64,000 nucleotides of DNA from G965220075 sp965220075 (GTDB lineage: Bacteria > Chloroflexota > UBA11872). Under the pieces are notes generated by a model. It saw only the letters and a program-made list of their open reading frames with translations, searched no databases and was not told the origin of the DNA. Shown piece after piece: positions 54,004 through 61,996 of the stretch. Position 1 is the first letter of the stretch. The number at the start of each line of letters is the position of its first letter. The position numbers and the translations under genes were made by a program. Location of the stretch: NCBI GenBank assembly GCA_965220075.1, contig OZ244806.1:558001-622000 (forward strand). Reading direction: 5' to 3'.

Positions 54004-54803
54004 TATGAGTCTCCGCTTGCGGGAAGCAGGAAGCGGCTGGAATACGACGGATCGCGCAACTCTGGAGCATCGTAGCTCGCGGCTTCGCCGCCAGCGTACG
54101 CCGACAGCCGCCTGCGCAGCTCGGCAAGCGCCAGTCGAGCGAAAGCCGGGGCTGCCTCGGGTACGAAAATGTCCCGCGCAGTAGCTAGGTTCCGCGACAC
54201 TGCGGAGGCGCTTGCCAGCGGTGACTCCTCGCGGCCGGAGCTGCGCGCCAGCACCGCTTGATACTCGGCGGGCGTGCACGCGGCCGCCGCCAAACGCACG
54301 TGCGGGAGCATGGCATGCAGGTGGTCGCGACGCACCACCAGCTCAGGCACCGCCGGCGGATCGCCCAAAGCCGCCTGGGCGCTAACGAGCTCACGCGGGC
54401 GCCGGTTCCAGTCGGTCTCGATCGTCCACGTGAACGCTCGGATCGCGTGACCGGCCTGCTCTTCGGCGAAGCGGCCAAGCGATGCGACAAACACCTCGTC
54501 GACCGCCAGGTGTGACAAATAGCCGGCCGCGTAGGCGGCCTGCCCCGCGTCGAGACCGCCGATCCGGCCAAGCGAGGCGTAGTCCTGCACGAACCGCCGG
54601 GTGGCAAGACCCCACGATGCGCGCTCCGCGAATTCGTAGAAATGCGTGTGGTCGCGCGGGACGGCTCGGTTGCCGCGGGCGTCCGGCGCCACCGCCCCGC
54701 TGCAATACGCCCCCAGGTTGGCTTGCACGGTCGCTGCAAGCGGGTCGGGGATGGCTTTGGCCGCGCGCAGAGCCAGGCGCAAGTGTATGCGGAGCAGTGC
54801 CAT
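54003..54803 (-). CDS. Zinc-dependent phospholipase C-like domain protein
   Basis: A 266-residue helical protein from ATG 54803. The N-terminal block LRIHLRLALRAAK and GAYCSGAVAPDARGNRAVPRDHTHFYEF, then QAAYAAGYLSHLAVDEVF, follow the Zn_dep_PLPC (S1/P1-related) pattern: His/Asp ligands in APDA..., DHTHFY and the conserved GYLSHLxxD helix. Most members are uncharacterised; some hydrolyse phospholipids. There is no signal peptide, so a cytoplasmic role is likely. Its TAA overlaps the deacylase ATG, placing it first in a three-gene coupled set. Confidence 0.75.
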   Translation of the reverse strand: MALLRIHLRLALRAAKAIPDPLAATVQANLGAYCSGAVAPDARGNRAVPRDHTHFYEFAERASWGLATRRFVQDYASLGRIGGLDAGQAAYAAGYLSHLAVDEVFVASLGRFAEEQAGHAIRAFTWTIETDWNRRPRELVSAQAALGDPPAVPELVVRRDHLHAMLPHVRLAAAACTPAEYQAVLARSSGREESPLASASAVSRNLATARDIFVPEAAPAFARLALAELRRRLSAYAGGEAASYDAPELRDPSYSSRFLLPASGDS

Positions 54804-54924
54804 GGCAGATTGTGCACTGTTCCAGCGGTGGGACAATAGCGATGCGCATGGCCGCGCGGCAGGGAGACGCGTAGGGGTAACCCTCGTGGTTGCCCCTCCA
54901 GCAACGGGAGGAGACGCCCAAGCG

Positions 54925-55389
54925 ATGAACCTGAGCGTCGGACACGTGGGCGTGGTAGTCGACGACCTGGCGCGCATGCACGATTTCTACACGCGCGTGC
55001 TTGGACTATGCGAAACACGTCATGCCCTGCGCGACGGTCCCGAGATCAGCCGCCTGGTCGGCCTGTCGAACGTCCGGCTCGAAGTATGGGTGCTGGGCAC
55101 GCCGGACCGTCCCGGCGCGATCGAGCTGCTGAAATACCACAGTCACCCCTCGCCCGCGGTGGAGCGCGCGCCTAACCGGCTCGGAACCAACCACGTTCAG
55201 TTCGTGGTGGACGAAATAGAACCCGTCGCCTCGGCTCTGCGAGCCGAGGGCCTGGAGTTCTGGGGTCCCCCGCAGGACTGGCCCGACACCTGGGCGCGCA
55301 ACTTGTACGCGCGGGACCCGGAGGGCAACGTGATCGAGTTCTCCGAGCCGCGGCGCGGCGCGATCAACCCCGACCTCGGGCAGTCGTGA
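54925..55389 (+). CDS. VOC-superfamily (glyoxalase-like) metalloprotein
   Basis: A 154-residue protein with the vicinal-oxygen-chelate fold: LSVGHVGVVVDDLARMHDFYTRVLGL with metal ligand His7, RLEVWVLGTPDRPGAIELLKYHS with a Glu ligand, NRLGTNHVQFVVDEIEPVASAL with a His, and DPEGNVIEFSEP with the final Glu. All four positions are filled, so it is probably an active lyase, isomerase or dioxygenase; the substrate is unknown. The ATG 54925 follows a GGGAGGAG site (54906-54913). Confidence 0.85.
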   Translation: MNLSVGHVGVVVDDLARMHDFYTRVLGLCETRHALRDGPEISRLVGLSNVRLEVWVLGTPDRPGAIELLKYHSHPSPAVERAPNRLGTNHVQFVVDEIEPVASALRAEGLEFWGPPQDWPDTWARNLYARDPEGNVIEFSEPRRGAINPDLGQS

Positions 55390-55486
55390 GCACCGTGGGG
55401 CTGCCCGACCGGCGCCCCCGATCCGCTCAGGACGGGCCGCCGGTCATGGCGGACGACGTGGCCGCCGAGTCTGCGCGGGCCGCGCG

Positions 55487-56161
55487 ATGAAGACGTCCAG
55501 TCAGATCGACACAGACGACCAGGCGCGCCACCGCGCTCTCATTCGAGATCTGGAGGCCTGCCAGGCGGTCAAGGACGAGCGCATTCTGGAGGCCCTGGCC
55601 CGAGTGCCGCGGCACGAGTTCGTGCGCCGCGACCACCAGGCCGAAGCCTACGCGAATTACCCCCTCCCAATTGGCGGCGGCCAGACGATCTCGCAGCCGT
55701 TGGTGGTGGGGATCATGACGGACGCCCTGCGAGTCCGGCCCGGCGATCGCGTGCTCGAGGTCGGCACGGGCTCCGGATATCAGGCCGCGGTGCTGTCCGA
55801 AGCGGGCGCCCGCGTATACACCATCGAGGTTGTTGCCAGCCTCTCCGCCTGGGGCGCCGGCAACCTGCGGCGCGCGGGCTATGAGAACGTGCACGTACAG
55901 GTTGGCGATGGCTACCTGGGATGGGAAGAGCAGGCGCCGTTCGACGGGATCATTGTCACCGCGGCGCCCGATCACATTCCAAATCCGTTGCTCAAACAGC
56001 TTCGGCTGGGAGGCCGTATGGTTGTCCCGGTGGGTCGGTCAGGCTTGCATCAGACCCTCTGGCTGATCGAGCGCCTGGCGGATGAGATACGCGAAACGAA
56101 TCTCGGAGCGGTCGCCTTCGTGCCGCTCACGGGACCGCACGCGCGCGCGGGCGACTTCTGA
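55487..56161 (+). CDS. pcm: Protein-L-isoaspartate O-methyltransferase
   Basis: A 224-residue SAM-dependent repair methyltransferase for isoaspartyl residues. Visible are DERILEALARVPRHEFVRRD, the substrate loop PLPIGGGQTISQPLVVGIMTDAL, motif I VLEVGTGSGYQAAVL, and FDGIIVTAAPDHIPNPLLKQLRLGGRMVVPVG. All are family-standard, and the length is normal. The last 35 bases overlap the convergent gene on the minus strand. It follows the VOC gene by about 100 bases. Confidence 0.95.
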   Translation: MKTSSQIDTDDQARHRALIRDLEACQAVKDERILEALARVPRHEFVRRDHQAEAYANYPLPIGGGQTISQPLVVGIMTDALRVRPGDRVLEVGTGSGYQAAVLSEAGARVYTIEVVASLSAWGAGNLRRAGYENVHVQVGDGYLGWEEQAPFDGIIVTAAPDHIPNPLLKQLRLGGRMVVPVGRSGLHQTLWLIERLADEIRETNLGAVAFVPLTGPHARAGDF

Positions 56162-58502
56162 GCCACAGCAGCGCCGCCGCCGCGTAGAGCGCAACGCCCG
56201 CGCTTACGGTAACGGTGAATCCAAACGTAACTATCGTGATCGCGGCCGTCAGCACGCCGGTCACGGAGGCGACTCCGTTGACCGCCCACGCGCGCGCCAC
56301 CATGGGCGGTCGGGCGTCCGGCCCCAGCGCGGCCAGGGCGGAGGGCAGCACCGCTCCGCTCGCCATCCCCAGCGGGGCGATGAGCGCCATGCTCGACAGG
56401 GCCGCGGCCCACAGCGGCGCAGCCAGGATGGGCGCCGCCAGAGCACGCAGTGCCACCAGGGTCAACGCGGCCAGTATCGCCACGGCGAGCGCGTAGCGCA
56501 CCGTGCGCGCGCCCGCGCCGCCCAGCAGTGCGCTGCCGATCCCCGTAAAGGCCAGCAGCGCCGCCAGCCCCAGTGCGAACGCGGTGGTGGGTGCATCCAG
56601 AAGCAGGATCAGCCGCTGCAGGATGCCTATCTGCATGAACGCGAACCCCGCGCCCACTAGCCCGAAGAACGCCAGCTGGCCGGCGCCGCGCGGTCCCGCT
56701 CCCGCTGACCAGCCGCCCGCCAGCGGCCCGAGCATCACGGCCAGCGCCAGCGCGGTGAAGATCGCGGCGATCGGAACCAGGATCAGAAAGCCCGCGCCGC
56801 CGAACGGCTGCCAATCGCGGCCAAGCGTCCGCAGGACCTCCAGAGTTCCCGTCCACTGAAAAAAGTGAAAGAAGTAAGGCCGGTCGTCGCCCACCGGTGA
56901 GACGTCATATGCAACTCCCGGGAGCGGTAGGTCGTGCGCCACGGCCGCGAATGATTCGTGCAGACGGTTGTCCGGCAGCACGTTGAAGCGGTTGGCGTTG
57001 GCGGGGTCGAGCCCGTCGTAAAATACCCAATCGAAGCCTTCACGCCGCAGGGCGGCGTCCAACGCATCGATCTCGGCCGCGTTGAAAGGGGTGGGCGAGG
57101 CCACCATGGTGACCGTCTGGAGCGAGCGCCAGGCCAGCATGTGGGAGGCGCCGAGCGCGGCGCCCGCCCGCGCCGCGGCCGCCGCCAGCGTGGCCCAGGC
57201 TCGCAGCGACTCCGAGGGCGTTGCCTGCCGCCAGCGTGAGATGACGAGGAGCCCGCGCGGCGCCAGCGCGCGCCATGCCGCTCGTACGGCTTCCTCGGTG
57301 TAGGCGAACGTTTCGCGAATCGAGAACGTTCCGGCCGCCACGCCTTGAAAGGTTTCGCGCAAGGGCCACGCGATCAGATCGACCGGCGGCATTCCGGTTA
57401 GACCGCGGCGCAATCCTTCTCGGTGCACGACCATCCCAGACCCCGAGAGCGGTCCCGGCGCCGCCCTCCACGTGTCGGCCAGCGCGGAGTCCGGCTGCAA
57501 TACCTCAACCCGCCGCAGGCCGGCCGCGCGCAGCGTGGCGGCCTCGAAACCGCCGATGGGGTCGAGCACTATCGCCCTCTGCGCCGGCCGCACGGAAACC
57601 GCCAGCGCCAGCGGCGTGTGGCTCAAATAGGCGCCCGGGCCGACGTCGAGAGCGGCCGGATTCGCGCTATCCACGGTGACCACGAGCCTGGGCCGCGGCA
57701 CTTCACCGGTATAGGTCAGACTCAGGCCCGGAACCGAGCGCAGCGCCGCGCCCTCCACCAGGTCGACCCGCGAGCTGGCCGTCAGGCGCGTCTCCAGGAG
57801 CCGTGCGTCGCGATGCTGCAGGATCTGATGCAGTCCCGCGTAGGGCGACACGCTGGGTCCGGCGGGCGCAACCAGCCAGGCTCCAAGTACCAGGCCGCCG
57901 GCGCTGGCTAAACCTGCCAGCCGAACGAGCGGCGCTCGCGCCGCTGCGCCGAAGGCCAGCGCACCGAGCGCGGCCGAGACCAGCACGGCCCCGGCGGAGC
58001 CTAGCAGCGGTAGAAACAGCAGCGACAAGGCCGCCCCGGCCGCGGACCCCACAAGCGTGGCGAAGTACGGCAGCCCGGCCCGCCCCGGGTTGGCGGCCAG
58101 CGCCGCTACCACCGCCAGACCCGCGAACACGAAGGGAACGGCCGCGATCAAGAAGTAAATCCCCAGCCAGACGAGCTGCAGAGGATCGACGGCCAGCCGG
58201 TAGGCGTCGAACGGGATGCGGTCCGCGGTCAGATAGGCGGCGATCACGGCCGCGCCGAATCCCAACCCGCTGCCGCCGATCACCCGCGCGGGCGGCGACC
58301 TTTGCAGCAAGCGGCTGCGGGCCATCAGTGTCCCGCTCGCGCCGATGCCCAGCAGCGCCGTCGCGATGGCCACGAACGCGAAGTGGTGTCCCTGCGCAAC
58401 CGCGTAGACGCGTGTCAGCGTGAGCTCGAACAGCAGCGAGGCGGTGGAGATCAGCAGCAGACCCGCGTAGGCGCCCGGCGCGAGGCTGCGAGGACCGTTC
58501 AT
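56127..58502 (-). CDS. Membrane-fused spermidine synthase-like protein
   Basis: A 791-residue protein. N-terminal membrane helices (LISTASLLFELTLTRVYAV onward, about 1-230) lead to a soluble spermidine-synthase-like Rossmann domain (about 240-540) with AYLSHTPLALAVSVRPAQRAIVLDPIGG and LIAWPLRETFQGVAAGTFSIRETFAYTEEAVRAAWRALAPRGLLVISRW. A second set of helices follows (about 555-790). Such fused proteins are common in Chloroflexota and deltaproteobacteria; whether they make polyamines is unproven. Neither the aminopropyl-donor Asp nor a GGG-type loop is clear here, so it may be a non-canonical methyltransferase-like protein. Confidence 0.8.
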   Translation of the reverse strand: MNGPRSLAPGAYAGLLLISTASLLFELTLTRVYAVAQGHHFAFVAIATALLGIGASGTLMARSRLLQRSPPARVIGGSGLGFGAAVIAAYLTADRIPFDAYRLAVDPLQLVWLGIYFLIAAVPFVFAGLAVVAALAANPGRAGLPYFATLVGSAAGAALSLLFLPLLGSAGAVLVSAALGALAFGAAARAPLVRLAGLASAGGLVLGAWLVAPAGPSVSPYAGLHQILQHRDARLLETRLTASSRVDLVEGAALRSVPGLSLTYTGEVPRPRLVVTVDSANPAALDVGPGAYLSHTPLALAVSVRPAQRAIVLDPIGGFEAATLRAAGLRRVEVLQPDSALADTWRAAPGPLSGSGMVVHREGLRRGLTGMPPVDLIAWPLRETFQGVAAGTFSIRETFAYTEEAVRAAWRALAPRGLLVISRWRQATPSESLRAWATLAAAAARAGAALGASHMLAWRSLQTVTMVASPTPFNAAEIDALDAALRREGFDWVFYDGLDPANANRFNVLPDNRLHESFAAVAHDLPLPGVAYDVSPVGDDRPYFFHFFQWTGTLEVLRTLGRDWQPFGGAGFLILVPIAAIFTALALAVMLGPLAGGWSAGAGPRGAGQLAFFGLVGAGFAFMQIGILQRLILLLDAPTTAFALGLAALLAFTGIGSALLGGAGARTVRYALAVAILAALTLVALRALAAPILAAPLWAAALSSMALIAPLGMASGAVLPSALAALGPDARPPMVARAWAVNGVASVTGVLTAAITIVTFGFTVTVSAGVALYAAAALLWLRSRPRARAVP

Positions 58503-58736
58503 GTGCGGTTTCTCCCGGGGGATTACGGCAGGCTTCGGTCGAGCGCCGCGTCAATCCTTCGCGGCAAGTCCGCGCCTGTCCTTATCCAAGCACTCCCTCC
58601 GCTGCCGCGCGAATTTGGGTGGCAAGACACGTGCGCGGGCGCCCGCCGCCAGCCTGGAGCCTGGTGCGGGAGTCCGCCAACCGCCCACGGCTCGGCCCGT
58701 GCCAAAGCGCAAGGCGGACCCGCTCCGCCTGTCCGC

Positions 58737-59777
58737 TCAGACTCGCTGAGCCAGCTCCTGCGCGTATGCAAAGAGCAACGGCGCGCCGCCGGTGTGCACG
58801 AAGACCACGCAGTCATCGGCGCCGAGCCGGTCTTCCCGCACGTCATTCAGCAGAGCCGCGAACGCTTTCGCCGTGTAGACGGGCTCTAGAAAGATGCCTT
58901 CGGTGCGCGCCAGCAACCTGATTGCTTGCAGACCTTCGGGCGTGGGTTCCGCGTACGCGGAACCCACCATGGCGTCCGAGTTGGAAAGCTCCTGCGGCCG
59001 GATGTCGAGGTCGAGACGCAGGTGTGCGGCGCACATCTGCGCGATCTCGGCCATAGTGGCCGTGCGTCCGCCCTGCACGCGCAGCGGTGAGAACCCGTGG
59101 ATCGTGAGGTCCAGGCCAAGCGCGCGCCGGCCCACTTCCAGCCCGGCCTGGGTCCCTCCGCCGGACGCCACGTAGACATGGGTGGGTCGCAGATCGAGCG
59201 CCGCGCACTGCTCGGCTATCTCCAGTATGCATTCCACATAGCCCACCGCCGTGAGCGGCGAGTAACGGATCACGTAAGGGCGGCGCCCCACGGCCGCTAG
59301 CTCGTCTGCCACGCCATTCAGCTCCGCATCGGTGCCGAACATCTCATCACGGCCGGTGAATCGCACGTCCACGTCCATCAGGTCCAGCAGCAAGCGGTTG
59401 CCCTGCATGTCCGCCCCGTGCGGCCCGCGGTTCAGAACCAGCACCACGTCCAGGCCGGCGCGCCGTGCGGCCGCCGCGCATTGCCGCGCGTGGTTGGACT
59501 GCGCGACTCCGCCGCCCCACACCAGCACGTCGCAGCCCCGCGCCAGCGCGTCGCCGACTTCGAACTGAAACTTGCGGTTCTTGTTGCCGCCCAGCGCGCT
59601 CTGGGTCAGGTCGTCGCGCTTCACCAAGATGCGCGGGCCGCCCAGCTCGGCACGCAAGTTGGGCAGATCGTCCAGCGGAGTGGGCAGCTCGGTGAGATGA
59701 AATCGCGGCAGCGCGGCCAGGCGGTTCCGCAGCTCGGCCGCGTCTAGTGGTACCGCCGTGAGCCCACCGCCGGACAC
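58737..59777 (-). CDS. D-cysteine desulfhydrase / ACC deaminase-family PLP enzyme
   Basis: A 346-residue tryptophan-synthase-beta-fold PLP enzyme: LPTPLDDLPNLRAELGGPRILVKRDDLTQSALGGNKNRKFQFEVGDAL with the Schiff-base Lys in GGNKNRK, GGVAQSNHARQCAAAARRAGLDVVLVLNRG, and THVYVASGGGTQAGLEVGRRALG (phosphate loop). It releases sulfide and ammonia from D-cysteine, or deaminates related D-amino acids. This would fit the D-aminoacylase nearby, which liberates D-amino acids. GTG 59777 is the likely start; longer starts enter the tRNA gene on the other strand. Confidence 0.87.
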   Translation of the reverse strand: MSGGGLTAVPLDAAELRNRLAALPRFHLTELPTPLDDLPNLRAELGGPRILVKRDDLTQSALGGNKNRKFQFEVGDALARGCDVLVWGGGVAQSNHARQCAAAARRAGLDVVLVLNRGPHGADMQGNRLLLDLMDVDVRFTGRDEMFGTDAELNGVADELAAVGRRPYVIRYSPLTAVGYVECILEIAEQCAALDLRPTHVYVASGGGTQAGLEVGRRALGLDLTIHGFSPLRVQGGRTATMAEIAQMCAAHLRLDLDIRPQELSNSDAMVGSAYAEPTPEGLQAIRLLARTEGIFLEPVYTAKAFAALLNDVREDRLGADDCVVFVHTGGAPLLFAYAQELAQRV

Positions 59778-59903
59778 GGTTCTCGCCTCCGCTCGAGCAC
59801 GCCGCCCCCGGAGAATATGCGCCAACCGGCCCCGCGTGCCAGCGCATACGGCGGCAAAGGTATGCTGAAGCTGGCGGACGGCTTCGCGGCGGCCCGCCGG
59901 ATC

Positions 59904-59977
59904 GGGCGCGTAGCTCAGTTGGTTAGAGCGCCACGTTGACATCGTGGAGGTCAGAGGTTCGAGTCCCCTCGCGCCCA
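59904..59977 (+). tRNA. tRNA-Val (GAC)
   Basis: A 74-base cloverleaf. Acceptor arms are GGGCGCG (59904-59910) and CGCGCCC (59970-59976) with discriminator A. The D-arm is TAGCTCAGTTGGTTAGAGCG. The anticodon stem CCACG/CGTGG encloses loop TTGACAT with anticodon GAC, and a TTCGAGT T-loop follows. One A-C mismatch is seen in the T-stem. CCA is not encoded. Confidence 0.93.
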
Positions 59978-59998
59978 CTCACAGGATTCGACAGCTCG

Positions 59999-60931
59999 CT
60001 GGCCAATGGCGCGGCGAGATGCCTGCTGGTCGTCTTTCTGAGCCTGCTCCTGCTGGCGCTCTGGTCCGGCTGCGAGACCGCTCCGGGCGAAACGATCGTC
60101 CTGACCATCACGGCGCGGGCGGCGCGCGCAACCGACCTGCCGGCCACGGCTTCGGCGCCCGCGCCGGCGGTAGTCCCCAAGGCCGTGTCGCCGGCGGCCC
60201 CCAGCGCCGCTCCGCCGGTTGTGATGGACGGCCGCCCCGGGCGCATTGTCGAGGTGGTGGACGGAGACACGCTGCGCGTCGAGTTGGACGGCGAAATTGT
60301 TTCGGTGCGTTTGATCGGCATCGACGCGCCGGAATTGGACGATCGTGCCGGTCAGTCTGAGCTTGCCGACCAGGCGCACGCCGCGCTGGAGGCGCTGCTG
60401 GCCGGTGCGTCAATAGAGATGATGGTGGATGCCGAGCCGCGCCAATCGCCCGGCGACAGACTGCTGCGGCACGCGCTGCGAGACGGCGTGAACGTCGCCC
60501 AGGAGCTCGCCCGGCAGGGATGGGCCCGCGCCCTCGAGCGTCCCCCCAACCTGCTTTATCGCGATCCCATCGCGGCCGCCGTGGCCGAGGCGCGCCGGAA
60601 CAGGCGCGGTATCTGGGCGGCCGCGACGGGCGGGCTCACGCTTGCGGTCGACAAAGAAGGCGAGCTGGTGACTCTGCACAACGCGTCATCGGAATCGGTC
60701 GATCTGACCGGCTGGTGGCTGGTGAGTCTGCGGGGCGGTCAGGCTTTCCGCTTCCCCGGCGGCACGGTGATCGGGCCGGGCGCTCGGCTGCGCGTGACGT
60801 CGGGCGAGCGGGCCGGCGAACTCCAGTTTGGCGCCAGAAACGTGTGGAACAACCAGCAGCGGGACTCAGCCGAGTTGCGCCGGCCGGACGGGCGAGTGGC
60901 CTCCTACTGGGACGATCCCGACCCGACTTGA
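59999..60931 (+). CDS. Thermonuclease-family lipoprotein with lamin-tail domain
   Basis: About 310 residues. An N-terminal hydrophobic signal (CLLVVFLSLLLLALWSGC) ends in a lipobox-like Cys, then a Pro/Ala linker. The SNase domain (about 80-195) has GRIVEVVDGDTLRVEL, VRLIGIDAPELDD and the Arg in PGDRLLRHALRDG. The C-terminal lamin-tail domain (about 200-310) has GELVTLHNASSESVDLTGWWLVS and FRFPGGTVIGPGARLRV. It should be a secreted or membrane-tethered nuclease. There is no ATG, GTG or TTG in frame between the tRNA and the signal; CTG 59999 is given as a placeholder. Confidence 0.75.
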   Translation: MANGAARCLLVVFLSLLLLALWSGCETAPGETIVLTITARAARATDLPATASAPAPAVVPKAVSPAAPSAAPPVVMDGRPGRIVEVVDGDTLRVELDGEIVSVRLIGIDAPELDDRAGQSELADQAHAALEALLAGASIEMMVDAEPRQSPGDRLLRHALRDGVNVAQELARQGWARALERPPNLLYRDPIAAAVAEARRNRRGIWAAATGGLTLAVDKEGELVTLHNASSESVDLTGWWLVSLRGGQAFRFPGGTVIGPGARLRVTSGERAGELQFGARNVWNNQQRDSAELRRPDGRVASYWDDPDPT

Positions 60932-61036
60932 GCAGCCGGCGCCGAGCGGCCATCCGACCAGCGAGTCGAGGCCTTGATCGAAATCAGTGATCTTCTTCTA
61001 GTCTCTCCGCGACATGCTGGGACACGCAACCGATGT

Positions 61037-61342
61037 TCAGGCGGGCTGATAGCGCTGGACGCTGATCTCCCCCGCCCGCGCGCGCATCCGCGCGGCGTCG
61101 TGCCAAGCCTGCATCCGGAGCAGCATGTCCATGCTCACGCCAAACGCCTTCTCGACTCGCAACGCCATCTCCGGTGACAGCGCAGCCTTGCCGTTCAGCA
61201 GTTCCGACAGCGTCGCCCGGCGGACGCCCAAAATCTCGGCGGCCTTCGTCACAGTCAGGCCCAACTCCTCGACTACCTCCGTGCGGATGAAGTCGCCCGG
61301 ATGTGAAGGCGTCATGTTCACTTTGATGCCGTTGCTAGCCAT
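61037..61342 (-). CDS. higA: HigA-family antitoxin (XRE-type)
   Basis: A 101-residue helix-turn-helix protein: MTPSHPGDFIRTEVVEELGLTVTKAAEILGVRRATLSELLNGKAALSPEMALRVEKAFG is the VapI/HigA pattern. It neutralises HigB and represses the operon by binding its promoter. Its ATG shares one base with the higB TGA (TGATG). The toxin-first order is typical for higBA. Confidence 0.92.
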   Translation of the reverse strand: MASNGIKVNMTPSHPGDFIRTEVVEELGLTVTKAAEILGVRRATLSELLNGKAALSPEMALRVEKAFGVSMDMLLRMQAWHDAARMRARAGEISVQRYQPA

Positions 61343-61632
61343 CAGTGGTAATCCTCCAGATACAAGCGGTCAACGTAGCCATCATTTTCTTCAAACGTGA
61401 TCCGCCAATTGATTGATATCGAAACGCTCCATTCGTCCTGCCGGTCGCCTGTAAGCCGGTGAACGCGCCAGCCAGGCGGTGCGTCAGCAATGAAGTCGTC
61501 CATGTGCCTCGCCAGGATCAGCGCCGTCAACACCTTGCGCACCCGGTCGACCAGCTCGCTTCCGAGGAATCGGGGATTGTCGTCCATGATCAACCGACGC
61601 AATCCCCTGTGGCCAACGGATCGAATGATCAA
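61342..61632 (-). CDS. higB: HigB-family toxin (RelE superfamily mRNA endonuclease)
   Basis: A 96-residue protein starting MIIRSVGHRGLRRLIMDDNPRF, the usual HigB start. The C-terminal DEWSVSISINWRITFEENDGYVDRLYLEDYH has the conserved RITF strand and the acidic-aromatic end. It cleaves ribosome-bound mRNA when free of HigA. The pair lies between the nuclease gene and the small membrane protein after gltB. Confidence 0.9.
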   Translation of the reverse strand: MIIRSVGHRGLRRLIMDDNPRFLGSELVDRVRKVLTALILARHMDDFIADAPPGWRVHRLTGDRQDEWSVSISINWRITFEENDGYVDRLYLEDYH

Positions 61633-61729
61633 GTGGCCGAATGTACGGTGTTACCGTACACAGCGCAAGTCCCCACCGGGAAGGTCCTCATCGAAATCGG
61701 GTTAGGGGTTGCCAGGCGGCCAACCAGCC

Positions 61730-61990
61730 TTAAGAACGTACGCCTGGGCGCCGCGACCAGCGCCGCACGCGCAGCGCCGCGGCCACCGCCAGCGGCAGAC
61801 CGATCGCCGTGGAGGCAACCAGTCCGGCGTAAGCCCCGCGGACTCCGCCGTTGAGATCGGCGGCCAGCGGCCCCGAGACGTCCGGGCTCTGCAGCCCTAT
61901 CAGGCCGCCGATGATCCCGCCCGCCACCGCCGCATAGGCGAGCACCAGGAACGCGGCGGCGATTGCCGCGAATCCTAACGCGCGATCCAT
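61730..61990 (-). CDS. Small membrane protein following gltB
   Basis: An 86-residue protein with two membrane segments (ALGFAAIAAAFLVLAYAAVAGGIIGGLIG and YAGLVASTAIGLPLAVAAAL) and a basic C-terminus. It starts six bases after the gltB stop, suggesting co-transcription. No family recognised. Confidence 0.6.
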   Translation of the reverse strand: MDRALGFAAIAAAFLVLAYAAVAGGIIGGLIGLQSPDVSGPLAADLNGGVRGAYAGLVASTAIGLPLAVAAALRVRRWSRRPGVRS

Positions 61991-61996
61991 GCCTAG

